Source: Bacillota bacterium
GTDB lineage: Bacteria > Bacillota > Clostridia > Christensenellales > SZUA-584
Direction of reading: 5' to 3'
Assembly (NCBI GenBank): GCA_023436115.1
Contig: JAEZKQ010000024.1
Location: forward strand, 124,001-188,000
Length of the DNA stretch: 64,000 bases
A program made the position numbers and the translations under genes. A model generated the notes under the pieces. It saw only the letters and a program-made list of their open reading frames with translations. It did not search any database and was not told where the DNA came from. Below are positions 45,023-53,326 of this stretch, in pieces (position 1 is the first letter of the stretch; every line of letters starts with the position of its first letter).

Positions 45023-46456
45023 ATGCAGCTCCAGCTTAAAAACCATACAACAAGCACGCTCGTTCCAAACAGATTTATAGATTGCTGTATCGGAGCACCC
45101 GACCAATACACGCAAGCCTATCTGCTGGCAATAAAGCACAGCGCCGCCGGTGCGTCTGTGGATTTTGACTTACTTTGCGCTAAACTGAAAATGAGCATGG
45201 AGGATGTGGTACATGCTTTTGAATATTGGCAGAAAAAAGGTGTCGCACGCGTCGTCAACGGCAAAACAATGTGCCTTGAATTAGGGGACTTTCAGACAAG
45301 CATGGTTCATGCCGAGGACGAGCTTTATACCGAGCGTGAGTTTAATCAAATGCTGCAGAATCTGTTTGGCACACGACAGCTTTCTCCGCATGATTATTTG
45401 AAGATTTACGATTATACCGATACGTTTGGCTTAAGTAAAAAGGTGGTTCTCGCGCTCGTGGAATACTGCATCATGCTCAAGGGCCGCCGTGTATCTATTT
45501 CCTATATGGACAAGGTCGCAAAAACTTGGGCGGAAGAAGAGCATATCGATACGGAAGAAAAGGCTCAGAATTATATCAACGCCTACAAGACAGCCGCCTC
45601 AGGCATCACGCGTGTTCTAAAGCAGCTCGGGCTTTCAGGCCGCGGGCCGACGCAGGACGAAGAGACGCTGTACCGAAAATGGACAAGCGATTGGGGCTTC
45701 ACGCTGGAAGCGATTGTGACGGCCTGCGCCCAGACCACAGCAGCAAGAGAGCCCAGCTTTAAATATTTGGATAAAATACTCGAGCGTCTTAAAGAAAGAG
45801 GCTGTTTAACCTCACGAACGATTGCGGAGTCGCAAGCCAGAAACGACAGCCAAGCTGCCGCGCTGAAGGAGATCATGCATCTTTTGGGCGAACCGTCTTT
45901 AAAGCCCTCCTTCGAACATGAAAGTCTGTATCAGAAGTGGACGTGCGTCTATGGCTTTGATAACGCCATGCTGATTTTTGCCGCTAAGCAAATCGGTATT
46001 CAGGGAAAAAGGCCGTTTGCCAGCCTTGATGCGTTGCTGACAGATTGGTATAATAACCAAATCATGACGACTGCGCAAGCCAAACGCTACATGTCGGGGC
46101 AAAAAGAGCTGAATGCGCGTGTTACCACTGTATTTGAAACGGCGGGCATATCCAAGACGCCGACCGACGCGCACCGTAAAATATATACGCGATGGCATGA
46201 AGCGTGGGGTCTCTCCCATGACGCAATACTGCTGGCCGCAGAAATCAGCACACTATCGGATAACCCATACCGTTATCTGAACACGATATTGACCAACTGG
46301 CATAACGCCGGAGTTAAAACGCTTTCAGACGCACAACGCGAAACCAAGAAGAACGCGGGCAGTCAAAACACAGCCATGCGGCGGGAGTCGTTTGAACGGC
46401 CTGTGGAGAATTACGATCACCTGGCAGTCAATCTCTTTGAAGATGAAGGAGCTTAA
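45023..46456 (+). CDS. DnaD-like primosomal protein with four tandem DnaD C-terminal repeats
   Basis: A 477-residue protein. Residues 1-90 form a winged-helix-like N-terminal domain (FDLLCAKLKMSMEDVVHAFEYWQKKGVARV, in pieces) as in DnaD/DnaB of Firmicutes. Four DnaD/DnaB_2-type helical repeats follow at about 106-175, 196-263, 282-347 and 366-433. Each has a YxxW-like start, a GF or GL turn and a YLxxILxxW-like helix. Known DnaD proteins carry one, and DnaB two, so four is unusual. In the family these domains bind single-stranded DNA and help load the replicative helicase. The DnaC-like loader begins 4 bases downstream. Confidence 0.85.
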   Translation: MQLQLKNHTTSTLVPNRFIDCCIGAPDQYTQAYLLAIKHSAAGASVDFDLLCAKLKMSMEDVVHAFEYWQKKGVARVVNGKTMCLELGDFQTSMVHAEDELYTEREFNQMLQNLFGTRQLSPHDYLKIYDYTDTFGLSKKVVLALVEYCIMLKGRRVSISYMDKVAKTWAEEEHIDTEEKAQNYINAYKTAASGITRVLKQLGLSGRGPTQDEETLYRKWTSDWGFTLEAIVTACAQTTAAREPSFKYLDKILERLKERGCLTSRTIAESQARNDSQAAALKEIMHLLGEPSLKPSFEHESLYQKWTCVYGFDNAMLIFAAKQIGIQGKRPFASLDALLTDWYNNQIMTTAQAKRYMSGQKELNARVTTVFETAGISKTPTDAHRKIYTRWHEAWGLSHDAILLAAEISTLSDNPYRYLNTILTNWHNAGVKTLSDAQRETKKNAGSQNTAMRRESFERPVENYDHLAVNLFEDEGA

Positions 46457-46459
46457 GTA

Positions 46460-47386
46460 TTGAGCATATCTGACGTATTAGCTGAATACAGCCGAATCAG
46501 GCAGGATAATGAACGGGAAGCTGCAAGAAGGCGACACGAGGTTTATACGCGCGTACCTGCGCTTGAAACACTGCATGAAAAGATTCATAAGCTGATGCTG
46601 GAGCGGCTGCGCCAAGCCATAACGAATGAGAACGATGATTGTAATGAGATTATCGCATTACGTGAACTGAATGCAAAACTGCTTGTTGAGGCGGGCTTTG
46701 ATCCACATTATCTTGACCCTATTTATTCGTGCTGCCTCTGTCAGGACACAGGGCTTCTTGAGGATGCCACACACTGTGAATGCTTTAAAAAACGTCTGCT
46801 CGAAGACAAGCTGGACTCGGCACGGCTCACGGATAATGCGATCAGCTTTGAACAATTTGACCTAAACCTTTTTGACAATACACCGATAGAAAACGGCAAG
46901 TCTCAGCGCGATATGATGGCACGCATACGCGACCTGTGCGTGACTTATGCTGACAGCTTTCCCAGCTGTCCCCCGATACTCCTGCTCTCGGGCGGTATCG
47001 GGCTCGGAAAAACGTATGTGTCAAAATGCATCATGCGGCGCGTCATAGAGCGCGGACATACCGCAGCCAGTTTCACGGCGTATCGGCTGTTTTCACTGTT
47101 TCATCAGCACCGGCTCGGGGAGGACGTAGACTTAGATCCTATACTCGAAGTACCGCTGCTCATTATCGACGATATCGGTACAGAGCCTATGACCAAAAAC
47201 GTCACCATAGAGTATTTTTTTGATTTGTTAAACGAGCGCGGCTCAGCTGGACGAAAAACTATCATCGTCACCAACCTGCCGTTCCATGATTTAGATGAGC
47301 GCTACGGAGAGCGTATATTCTCCCGTCTCATGGACGCGCGTTTTTCACAGAAGATACTTTTCAAGGGACGCGATATTCGGTATTAG
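46460..47386 (+). CDS. DnaC/DnaI-like helicase loader ATPase
   Basis: A 308-residue AAA+ protein. The N-terminal region has a probable zinc site in CCLCQDTGLLEDATHCECF (four cysteines), as in DnaI/DnaC-like loaders. Walker A is GGIGLGKTYVSK and Walker B is LLIIDDIGTE, with sensor region TIIVTNLPF and a final Arg-rich GERIFSRLMD. It should place the replicative helicase on DNA together with the DnaD-like protein. The start is TTG 46460, just after the dnaD-like stop, with GGAG 10 bases upstream. Confidence 0.9.
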   Translation: MSISDVLAEYSRIRQDNEREAARRRHEVYTRVPALETLHEKIHKLMLERLRQAITNENDDCNEIIALRELNAKLLVEAGFDPHYLDPIYSCCLCQDTGLLEDATHCECFKKRLLEDKLDSARLTDNAISFEQFDLNLFDNTPIENGKSQRDMMARIRDLCVTYADSFPSCPPILLLSGGIGLGKTYVSKCIMRRVIERGHTAASFTAYRLFSLFHQHRLGEDVDLDPILEVPLLIIDDIGTEPMTKNVTIEYFFDLLNERGSAGRKTIIVTNLPFHDLDERYGERIFSRLMDARFSQKILFKGRDIRY

Positions 47387-47437
47387 CGGCTCTTTTAGGG
47401 CATAATGATAGCATAAGTTACCTTTTTGGAGGATGGT

Positions 47438-49219
47438 ATGAAACGCACTGAGATTAATGACAAGTATAAATGGAATCTTGGCGATATTTATGCGTCGGAT
47501 TCTGACTGGGAGAAGGATTTTGCCGAGCTGCAAGGCCTGCTGCCCACCATCAAAGACTTAAAGCAGGGCTTTGCAGACAATGCACAAAACCTTGCCAAGG
47601 CGCTGCAGCGCATTGACGAGCTTTCGCTTATGTGTGAGCGGCTATATGTTTATGCAAAAATGCGCCGTGATGAAAACAATTCCAACTCACTCTACCAAGG
47701 CATGACCGATCGCGCAATGTCGCTGTATGTGGCTGTGTCGGGTGAAACTTCATTTGCGGGTCCCACTCTTTTGCAGCAAAGCGACGAAACACTGGAGCGT
47801 TACCTTGCCGAAGAGAAAGCGCTGGAACCCTACGCATTTATGATACGCGATTTGATTCGCCAGAAAAAGCATGTGCTTAGTGAAAAAGAAGAAAAGCTTC
47901 TGTCTATGAGTGGTGATTTTGCTTCTGGCATACGCGATATATTCACGATGCTGGATAATGTCGATTTAAAGTTCGGCACTGTCAATACGCCCGAAGGTCC
48001 TGTTCAGCTCACGCACGCTAAGTTTATTGAGTTGATGCAGCACAAAGACCGTCAAGTGCGCAAAGACGCGTTTGAAACGTATTACAGCGCTTTTAAAGGG
48101 GCGATCAATACCATCGCTGCCACGTATTCCACCAGCGTTAAAAAGGATGTGTTTTACGCGCGTGTGCGGGACTATGAAAGCGCGCTGTCTAAAGCGCTTT
48201 TTGCCGATAATGTGCCGGAAGCACTATATGACGGCTTGATCAGCTGTATTCACGACCACCTTGATATTATGTACGACTACATTGATACCCGCCGCCAAAT
48301 ATTGGGGCTTAACGACATCGCGATGTACGACGTTTATGTACCGCTTGTACAAGACACGGGCAAAAAGTACAGCTATGAAGAAGCCATGGACCTTGTCATC
48401 GAAGCGCTTGCCCCCATGGGCAACGACTATGTGGCGCTGCTCAAACGCGCTTACAACGAAAACTGGATCGACGTGTATGAAAGCGAAGGCAAGACAAGCG
48501 GCGCTTATTCCTGGGGCGCTTATGGTACACATCCTTACGTGTTGCTCAACCACCGAGACGATCTGGACAGCGTTTATACCATCGCACACGAGCTGGGGCA
48601 CGCGCTGCATTCCTATTACTCGGACGAAAATCAGCCCTTTTCACTCGCGGGTTACACCATTTTTGTAGCTGAAGTCGCATCCACAGTCAACGAAGTGCTG
48701 CTCACGCGCCATCTTCTTAAAAACGGCGATGAATCGCTAAAAAAGTATGTGCTCAACCATTATCTCGACCAATTCCGCACCACGGTGCTGCGTCAGACGA
48801 TGTTTGCCGAATTTGAGCGTATTTCGCACGCGATGTGCGAAGCGGGCGAGCCGCTCACGCATGAAGCGCTTTCTGCCAAGTATAAAGCTCTCAACGCTCT
48901 CTACTACGGCGATGCCATGAATACCTGCGACACCATCGCCATTGAATGGGCGCGCATCCCCCATTTCTACAACTCGTTTTATGTCTATAAATACGCTACG
49001 GGTTTTTCGGCCGCGGTCACTATCGCCACGGGTATATTTGAAGGCAAGCCGGGCGTTCGCGAGGCATATTTGGAGTTTTTGAAGAGCGGCGGGAGCAATT
49101 ATCCGCTTGAACTGCTGAAAAAAGCCGGCGTGGATTTTGAGGGCGGAGCGCCCATCAAAAGCGCCATGGAATCATTCCGGCAGTCCCTCGACGAATTCAA
49201 AAAAGTGATGGGTGTTTGA
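47438..49219 (+). CDS. pepF: Oligoendopeptidase F (M3 family)
   Basis: A 593-residue cytoplasmic zinc peptidase with an N-terminal helical domain. The HEXXH zinc site is in IAHELGHALHSYY, with the third-ligand glutamate region (VAEVASTVNEVLL) about 30 residues later. YKYATGFSAAVTIA near the C-terminus is also typical of PepF. It cleaves peptides of medium length. ATG 47438 has GGAGG upstream. It is co-directional with the replication genes but probably independent. Confidence 0.95.
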   Translation: MKRTEINDKYKWNLGDIYASDSDWEKDFAELQGLLPTIKDLKQGFADNAQNLAKALQRIDELSLMCERLYVYAKMRRDENNSNSLYQGMTDRAMSLYVAVSGETSFAGPTLLQQSDETLERYLAEEKALEPYAFMIRDLIRQKKHVLSEKEEKLLSMSGDFASGIRDIFTMLDNVDLKFGTVNTPEGPVQLTHAKFIELMQHKDRQVRKDAFETYYSAFKGAINTIAATYSTSVKKDVFYARVRDYESALSKALFADNVPEALYDGLISCIHDHLDIMYDYIDTRRQILGLNDIAMYDVYVPLVQDTGKKYSYEEAMDLVIEALAPMGNDYVALLKRAYNENWIDVYESEGKTSGAYSWGAYGTHPYVLLNHRDDLDSVYTIAHELGHALHSYYSDENQPFSLAGYTIFVAEVASTVNEVLLTRHLLKNGDESLKKYVLNHYLDQFRTTVLRQTMFAEFERISHAMCEAGEPLTHEALSAKYKALNALYYGDAMNTCDTIAIEWARIPHFYNSFYVYKYATGFSAAVTIATGIFEGKPGVREAYLEFLKSGGSNYPLELLKKAGVDFEGGAPIKSAMESFRQSLDEFKKVMGV

Positions 49220-49320
49220 TACCAAAGAATCAAGCGAATTACCATTTCTTTTTATCACGGATTGAGCTATAATATGACTATGAAAATTTCGATAGCGTCT
49301 TGAAAAAAAGGAGGAAGCGT

Positions 49321-50109
49321 ATGAAAGTATGTTTTTCCACACTCGGTTGCCCGGAATGGTCTTTCCCAGAGATTGTTTCTACAGCATCAGACCTTGGCTA
49401 TAATGGCATCGAAATCAGAGGAATCTTAGGTGAACTGTATGCGCCTGAGATGGAACCTTTCTCTGCGGCTCATATTGAAGAAACAAAGCAGCGGCTAAAA
49501 AGACTGTCTCTGGAAATTCCGTGCTTGGCTTCTTCCTGCAATCTCAATGATGATGCAGATGTCGACAAGGCCAAAGCCTATGTGGATACCGCAAGTGCAA
49601 TTGGTACGCCTTATGTTCGGTTGCTTGGTGACTTGTCTCCCGCTCCCTCAGGCGACATCAGTCTGAAGGTGATTGCATCAAACCTTGAGGAAATTGCTAT
49701 TTATGCCAAGGACAAGAATGTGATGCCGCTCATCGAAACCAACGGCTTTTTCGCAAAAACCAAGGCTTTAGGAGCCATGTTCAAATCGTTCGACCATCCG
49801 AATGTGGGCATACTCTATGACATACATCACCCCTACCGTTTCTTCGGTGAGGAGCCAGCCTATACAATCGACAACCTAGGACCTTTTATCAAGCATGTCC
49901 ATATTAAAGACTCTGTCATGGAGGGTAAGAAGGTTCGTTACAAAATGGTGGGCGAAGGTGATTTGCCTGTAGCCAAAACGATACGACTTCTGGAGAATGC
50001 AGGCTATAAAGGTCATTATTCGCTTGAATGGGTGAAGCGTTGGGATCTTTCCCTGGAAGAGCCGGGCATCGCATTCGCTCAATATAAAGAATTCATGGAT
50101 ACGCTCTAA
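49321..50109 (+). CDS. Sugar phosphate isomerase/epimerase-like TIM-barrel protein
   Basis: A 262-residue protein of the xylose-isomerase-like / AP-endonuclease-2 barrel family. Metal-site style residues are visible: IEIRG near the N-terminus, LIETNGFFA in the middle, then DIHHPYRF, HVHIKD and a C-terminal YSLEWVKRW. Related enzymes isomerise or epimerise keto sugars or inosose; the substrate is unknown, as no sugar-uptake gene is adjacent. AAAGGAGG lies six bases upstream of ATG 49321. Confidence 0.82.
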   Translation: MKVCFSTLGCPEWSFPEIVSTASDLGYNGIEIRGILGELYAPEMEPFSAAHIEETKQRLKRLSLEIPCLASSCNLNDDADVDKAKAYVDTASAIGTPYVRLLGDLSPAPSGDISLKVIASNLEEIAIYAKDKNVMPLIETNGFFAKTKALGAMFKSFDHPNVGILYDIHHPYRFFGEEPAYTIDNLGPFIKHVHIKDSVMEGKKVRYKMVGEGDLPVAKTIRLLENAGYKGHYSLEWVKRWDLSLEEPGIAFAQYKEFMDTL

Positions 50110-50124
50110 ACGGCAATTGTGCAT

Positions 50125-50151
50125 AGGAGGCGAATAGCCTCCTTTTTCATT
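50125..50151 (+). terminator. Intrinsic terminator after the TIM-barrel gene
   Basis: AGGAGGC (50125-50131) and GCCTCCT (50137-50143), then TTTTCATTT. Confidence 0.85.
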
Positions 50152-50221
50152 TGTCGCCTTCCACAGGCACTAGCCTTTTGATATAACAGAAGAACACGAG
50201 AATCTATAGATGAACGCCATT

Positions 50222-50249
50222 AAAAAAGGAGCACGTATGCGCTCCTTTT
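50222..50249 (-). terminator. Intrinsic terminator of the rpmH-jag operon
   Basis: On the reverse strand GGAGC and GCTCC arms around an eight-base loop are followed by six T. It lies just after the jag stop. Confidence 0.8.
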
Positions 50250-50255
50250 GATTTT

Positions 50256-51146
50256 TCATTTGGCTTGGTCAGCTTTCTGCTCGTCTTCCGACCCTTTGAG
50301 CGAAACCACAACGCTTCTAAACGGATCCTCGCCCTCGCTGTACGTATAAACCTTATCATAATCCTGCAGCGTCGAATGCAGTATGCGGCGCTCATATGGG
50401 TTCATTGGCTCCAGCACAACGCGTTTGCCTGATTTTTGAACCTTGTCGGCCAAACGGGCGGCCAAACGACGCAGCGTCTCCTCGCGCTTTTTACGGTAGT
50501 CCTCAGTATCGAGCATAATTTTGGTGTAATTTTCCTTGCCGTTATTAACCACTAAGCTCGTTAAATATTGAAGCGCGTCCAGCGTCTCCCCGCGGCGGCC
50601 AATCAGCATACCCATGCCTTTACCGGACATGTCCACTTTGAGCATACCGTCTTCGCTCTCTGATTTTAACTTCACAGCAATACCCATTTTGGAAAACAGG
50701 CCAATCAAAAACTTCTCAGCTTCATTTTCGGGTTCCTGATAGGTAAAGCCCTCAGTGAAAACATCTTCACGAACGGGGCGGCTATCACGGCGGTAATCGT
50801 CGCGCCTGTCGCGGCGCTCATGTGTCGTGTTGTCGCGTCTGTCGCGGTGCTGCCGCTGCCCATTATCGCGCCTGTCACCACGGCGCTCACGCGAATTATC
50901 ATCACGCTTGTCATACCGCTGCCTAGTGACTTCTTCCTGCTTCTTACGTTCTTCTTCCTGAGCGGCCAAAGTCGCCTTAACATCTTCCTCCGACTTTTTT
51001 GTCAGCCGGACCTTTGCGCTCTTAAATAGCGAACCGCCCTCATCCAGTATCTCTATCTCGACTTCGTCAATAGACAAGTCCATTTTGATAAGACCGCTGA
51101 AAACAGCCTCATCAACAGTTTTACCTTTGCTTTCAATAAAATCCAT
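50256..51146 (-). CDS. jag: Jag/KhpB RNA-binding protein
   Basis: A 296-residue protein from ATG 51146 (TTG one codon earlier is possible). The Jag-N domain (about 1-50) has IESKGKTVDEAVFSGLIKMD. A linker (about 70-135) is extremely rich in Arg, Asp and His. The KH domain has MLIGRRGETLDALQYL and the R3H domain ends RRILHSTLQDYDKVYTYSEGEDP (in pieces). KhpB with KhpA binds many RNAs and affects cell-wall elongation. The start touches the yidC stop (TGATG). Confidence 0.94.
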   Translation of the reverse strand: MDFIESKGKTVDEAVFSGLIKMDLSIDEVEIEILDEGGSLFKSAKVRLTKKSEEDVKATLAAQEEERKKQEEVTRQRYDKRDDNSRERRGDRRDNGQRQHRDRRDNTTHERRDRRDDYRRDSRPVREDVFTEGFTYQEPENEAEKFLIGLFSKMGIAVKLKSESEDGMLKVDMSGKGMGMLIGRRGETLDALQYLTSLVVNNGKENYTKIMLDTEDYRKKREETLRRLAARLADKVQKSGKRVVLEPMNPYERRILHSTLQDYDKVYTYSEGEDPFRSVVVSLKGSEDEQKADQAK

Positions 51147-52096
51147 CAAGTAGCCTCCTCAATGAGCCCCTGCTTTTGCCTCTCATCACGTCTTTTGTAG
51201 ACCCAGTTGACAATCAGTGACTGCACCAACGCATAGATGTTAGCAAACAGCCAGTATATTGAGAACGCGGTATTTGCCGTTGCGCAGATATAGGCTGAAA
51301 ACAGCGGGAAGAACCATAACATAAACTTGCTTTGACCCGCCTGCGGCGTCTGCCCCATCGTCAGCTTTTGCTGCAGGAACAAAGATGCGCCTGCGAGTAT
51401 CGGCAATATCAACCAACCATTCGTGTATAATGCCTTGCCTGCGGAATCTGCCAAGTTGTTGTATGCCAGAATGCTGCTCGTCAGGGTGTCATATCCCGCC
51501 CCGCCAATTAAACCGGAGGCATTGAAATCCAGCAGGTTTGCGCTCGAGAGCATATGCATCGCCTGCGGTGTGATATAGGATGCATTCATCTGCACAAAAG
51601 ACGAAAACTCTGCAGAAGTCGGCATAATCGGTGAGAAAATAGAATCCGGCTGCCAGAAGTTATGCACCCATAGCCATCCGGGCAGGTCATAAGCCGCTTC
51701 TCCAAAATGCTGTGCATTAAGCAAGAAAGCCACCGTCTGCTCTGCGGCCAAAACACGCATCGCGCCGAAAAATGCGAAGAATATCGGGAGTGTAATCAGC
51801 ATCGGCAGGCATCCGGCAAGCGGTTTCACACCCTCTTTTTTAAACAGCTCCTGCTGCTTTTTCTGCATCATTTGAGGGTTATTGGCGTAACGCTTTTTAA
51901 GTGAATCCACCTGTGGCTGTATCATAGCCATTTTACGGGCGCTTTTTTTCTGCCGAAGATCAACCGGAAGTATCAGCAGCCTGACCAAAATGGTCACAAT
52001 GATAATGGCCACCGAGTAATTCTGCACCAGAGAAAAAAACCACTTCAAGACGATTACGAAAAAGTCCGAGATAAAATTGTTGCTTAGAAAATCCAA
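51146..52096 (-). CDS. yidC: YidC/OxaA/SpoIIIJ membrane insertase
   Basis: A 316-residue Gram-positive-type YidC. The first helices flank VTILVRLLILPVDLRQKKSARKM and the conserved Arg lies in LVRLL. The KPLAGCLPMLITLPIFFAFF motif, and later LPILAGASLFLQQKL and a FPLFSAYICATANTAFSIYWLF region (in pieces), are typical. It inserts membrane proteins and, as SpoIIIJ, serves sporulation. Between about residues 135 and 220 there is an unusually long, mostly polar loop. There is no lipoprotein signal with Cys at the N-terminus, unlike Bacillus SpoIIIJ. Confidence 0.93.
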   Translation of the reverse strand: MDFLSNNFISDFFVIVLKWFFSLVQNYSVAIIIVTILVRLLILPVDLRQKKSARKMAMIQPQVDSLKKRYANNPQMMQKKQQELFKKEGVKPLAGCLPMLITLPIFFAFFGAMRVLAAEQTVAFLLNAQHFGEAAYDLPGWLWVHNFWQPDSIFSPIMPTSAEFSSFVQMNASYITPQAMHMLSSANLLDFNASGLIGGAGYDTLTSSILAYNNLADSAGKALYTNGWLILPILAGASLFLQQKLTMGQTPQAGQSKFMLWFFPLFSAYICATANTAFSIYWLFANIYALVQSLIVNWVYKRRDERQKQGLIEEAT

Positions 52097-52130
52097 TCTA
52101 TTGGTCCTCCATCATCATTTGAACACAGCT

Positions 52131-52340
52131 TTAAGGAACAGGGTCATACCCGCCCTTGCTAAATGGATTACACCGAAATATACGCCACAAAGCAAGCCCA
52201 AAGCCTTTAAACGCACCGTACTTATTGAGTGCCTCAACCGCGTAGTCTGAACAAGAGGGTGTAAACCGGCACGAACGACGGGTATAAGGCGATATTGCCT
52301 GCTTATAGAACCACACCAAACCGAGCAATACACGCTTCAT
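52131..52340 (-). CDS. yidD: YidD membrane protein insertion factor
   Basis: A 69-residue protein with the highly conserved YidD pattern: YKQAISPYTRRSCRFTPSCSDYAVEAL (in pieces), then LALWRIFRCNPFSKGGYDPVP. It assists YidC-dependent insertion at the inner face of the membrane. It overlaps rnpA by 4 bases. A second reading frame here (52115-52333) is a shadow. Confidence 0.95.
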   Translation of the reverse strand: MKRVLLGLVWFYKQAISPYTRRSCRFTPSCSDYAVEALNKYGAFKGFGLALWRIFRCNPFSKGGYDPVP

Positions 52341-52675
52341 TCGATCATCAGTCCCGCTTTTTTGAGCAGCTTACAAATGGAAAAGAGAAGCTCCTCATAA
52401 GTCATATCCCTTGCCGTCTCCCGTGGTGTAAACACGAGCAGGCAGTTTGGTGAAATATTCCCTAACATTGAAAAAAACGCTTCCTTCATTCTGCGTTTAA
52501 CCCTGTTGCGAACCACACTGTTTCCAATCTTCTTGGAAACGGAGAAACCCACTTTCAGATGCGGCGTTTTGGTGGGCACGTAGACCAGCACCATGGCCTT
52601 ATCGGAAACGGACTTTCCTCGTCTATACACATATCTGAATTCTTTATTGCGCCTTAGCGAATATTCACGCCTCAA
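52337..52675 (-). CDS. rnpA: Ribonuclease P protein component
   Basis: A 112-residue RnpA, the protein partner of the RNase P ribozyme that trims tRNA 5' ends. The start LRRNKEFRYVYRRGKS and the RNR signature in KIGNSVVRNRVKRRMKEAF (in pieces) are clear. TTG 52675 is the likely start, with GGAAG about seven bases upstream. It lies between rpmH and yidD as in most bacteria. The rpmH-rnpA gap holds a strong hairpin. Confidence 0.95.
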   Translation of the reverse strand: MRREYSLRRNKEFRYVYRRGKSVSDKAMVLVYVPTKTPHLKVGFSVSKKIGNSVVRNRVKRRMKEAFFSMLGNISPNCLLVFTPRETARDMTYEELLFSICKLLKKAGLMIE

Positions 52676-52731
52676 ATAAGTCTTCCATCCATACGGCTAT
52701 CATGCGAGGCCTCCGCAATAGGAAGGCCCCG

Positions 52732-52756
52732 AAAAAAATGCCGAGTCTCTCGGCAT
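52732..52756 (-). terminator. Terminator-like hairpin between rpmH and rnpA
   Basis: On the reverse strand ATGCCGAG (52756-52749) and CTCGGCAT (52745-52738) are followed by seven T. It probably lets only part of the transcription pass into rnpA, giving more rpmH than rnpA message. Confidence 0.75.
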
Positions 52757-52765
52757 CAGTAAACT

Positions 52766-52900
52766 TTAAGCAGATAGCTCTTTTCTTCCCTTTGCCCGTC
52801 TGCGCTTTAACACGTTCCTGCCGGCCTTGGTCATCATTCTCTGCCTGAAACCGTGAACTTTTTTACGTTGCCTTTTCTTAGGCTGTAATGTCATCTTCAT
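52766..52900 (-). CDS. rpmH: Ribosomal protein bL34
   Basis: A 44-residue, strongly basic protein. It reads MKMTLQPKKRQRKKVHGFR, then RMMTKAGRNVLKRRRAKGRK and a short end ELSA, matching bL34 along its whole length. It belongs to the large ribosomal subunit. It heads the rpmH-rnpA-yidD-yidC-jag cluster and has a near-perfect sigma-A promoter 70 bases upstream. Confidence 0.97.
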   Translation of the reverse strand: MKMTLQPKKRQRKKVHGFRQRMMTKAGRNVLKRRRAKGRKELSA

Positions 52901-52969
52901 TTAGCTTAAATCCCTCTCTCATATTCTGGGCCGGTAAACCCAGCCAAATCTTTATGGTAAGACGGATAT

Positions 52970-52998
52970 ATTATATTGAAGTCGCAAGATAATGTCAA
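52970..52998 (-). promoter_or_regulatory. Sigma-A promoter of rpmH
   Basis: On the reverse strand a perfect TTGACA (52998-52993), a 17-base spacer and a perfect TATAAT (52975-52970), as expected for a highly expressed ribosomal protein gene. Confidence 0.88.
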
Positions 52999-53247
52999 CA
53001 ACAATGATGAGAGCGGGTGTCTGTCAGAGGGTATCATTTAAAACAGTTTTCCTACTTTACTTTCCATATTTCTGGCGTTTTAGAATAGGCCCGCGGCCTT
53101 TCACTTGTGTCTACCATTTAGACAAGGCACAGTTCTTAGCGCAATGGTAAATTTCATCAGCCATTAACTTGGGGCTGAGCCAGCTATACCTAATCAGACT
53201 CCTTCTATAGCAGATTTCCAGACTCACATTTCTTGAATTCCCGAGTA
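52999..53247. other. Intergenic region between rpmH and the Ca2+ ATPase gene
   Basis: This is where dnaA or oriC would stand in many Firmicutes. I see no TTATCCACA-type DnaA boxes and no convincing gene. A 78-residue reverse frame crossing into the ATPase gene (53111-53347) has no ribosome binding site and I cannot support it. Confidence 0.5.
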
Positions 53248-53276
53248 TTGACAAAAAATACACGGTACAATTAGAA
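53248..53276 (+). promoter_or_regulatory. Possible sigma-A promoter of the Ca2+ ATPase gene
   Basis: A perfect TTGACA (53248-53253), a 17-base spacer and a weak TTAGAA (53271-53276). Confidence 0.45.
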
Positions 53277-53326
53277 TGAACTGAATTAATCAATTCGCTG
53301 AGAAAACAGCGGTTTGGAGCACGATC

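Noticed and set aside
50760..50960. Repetitive CGCGGTAA/CGGCGCTCA-like DNA inside jag as a possible CRISPR-like or mobile repeat.
   Set aside because: It is coding sequence for the Arg/Asp-rich linker; repeats are short, irregular and in frame.
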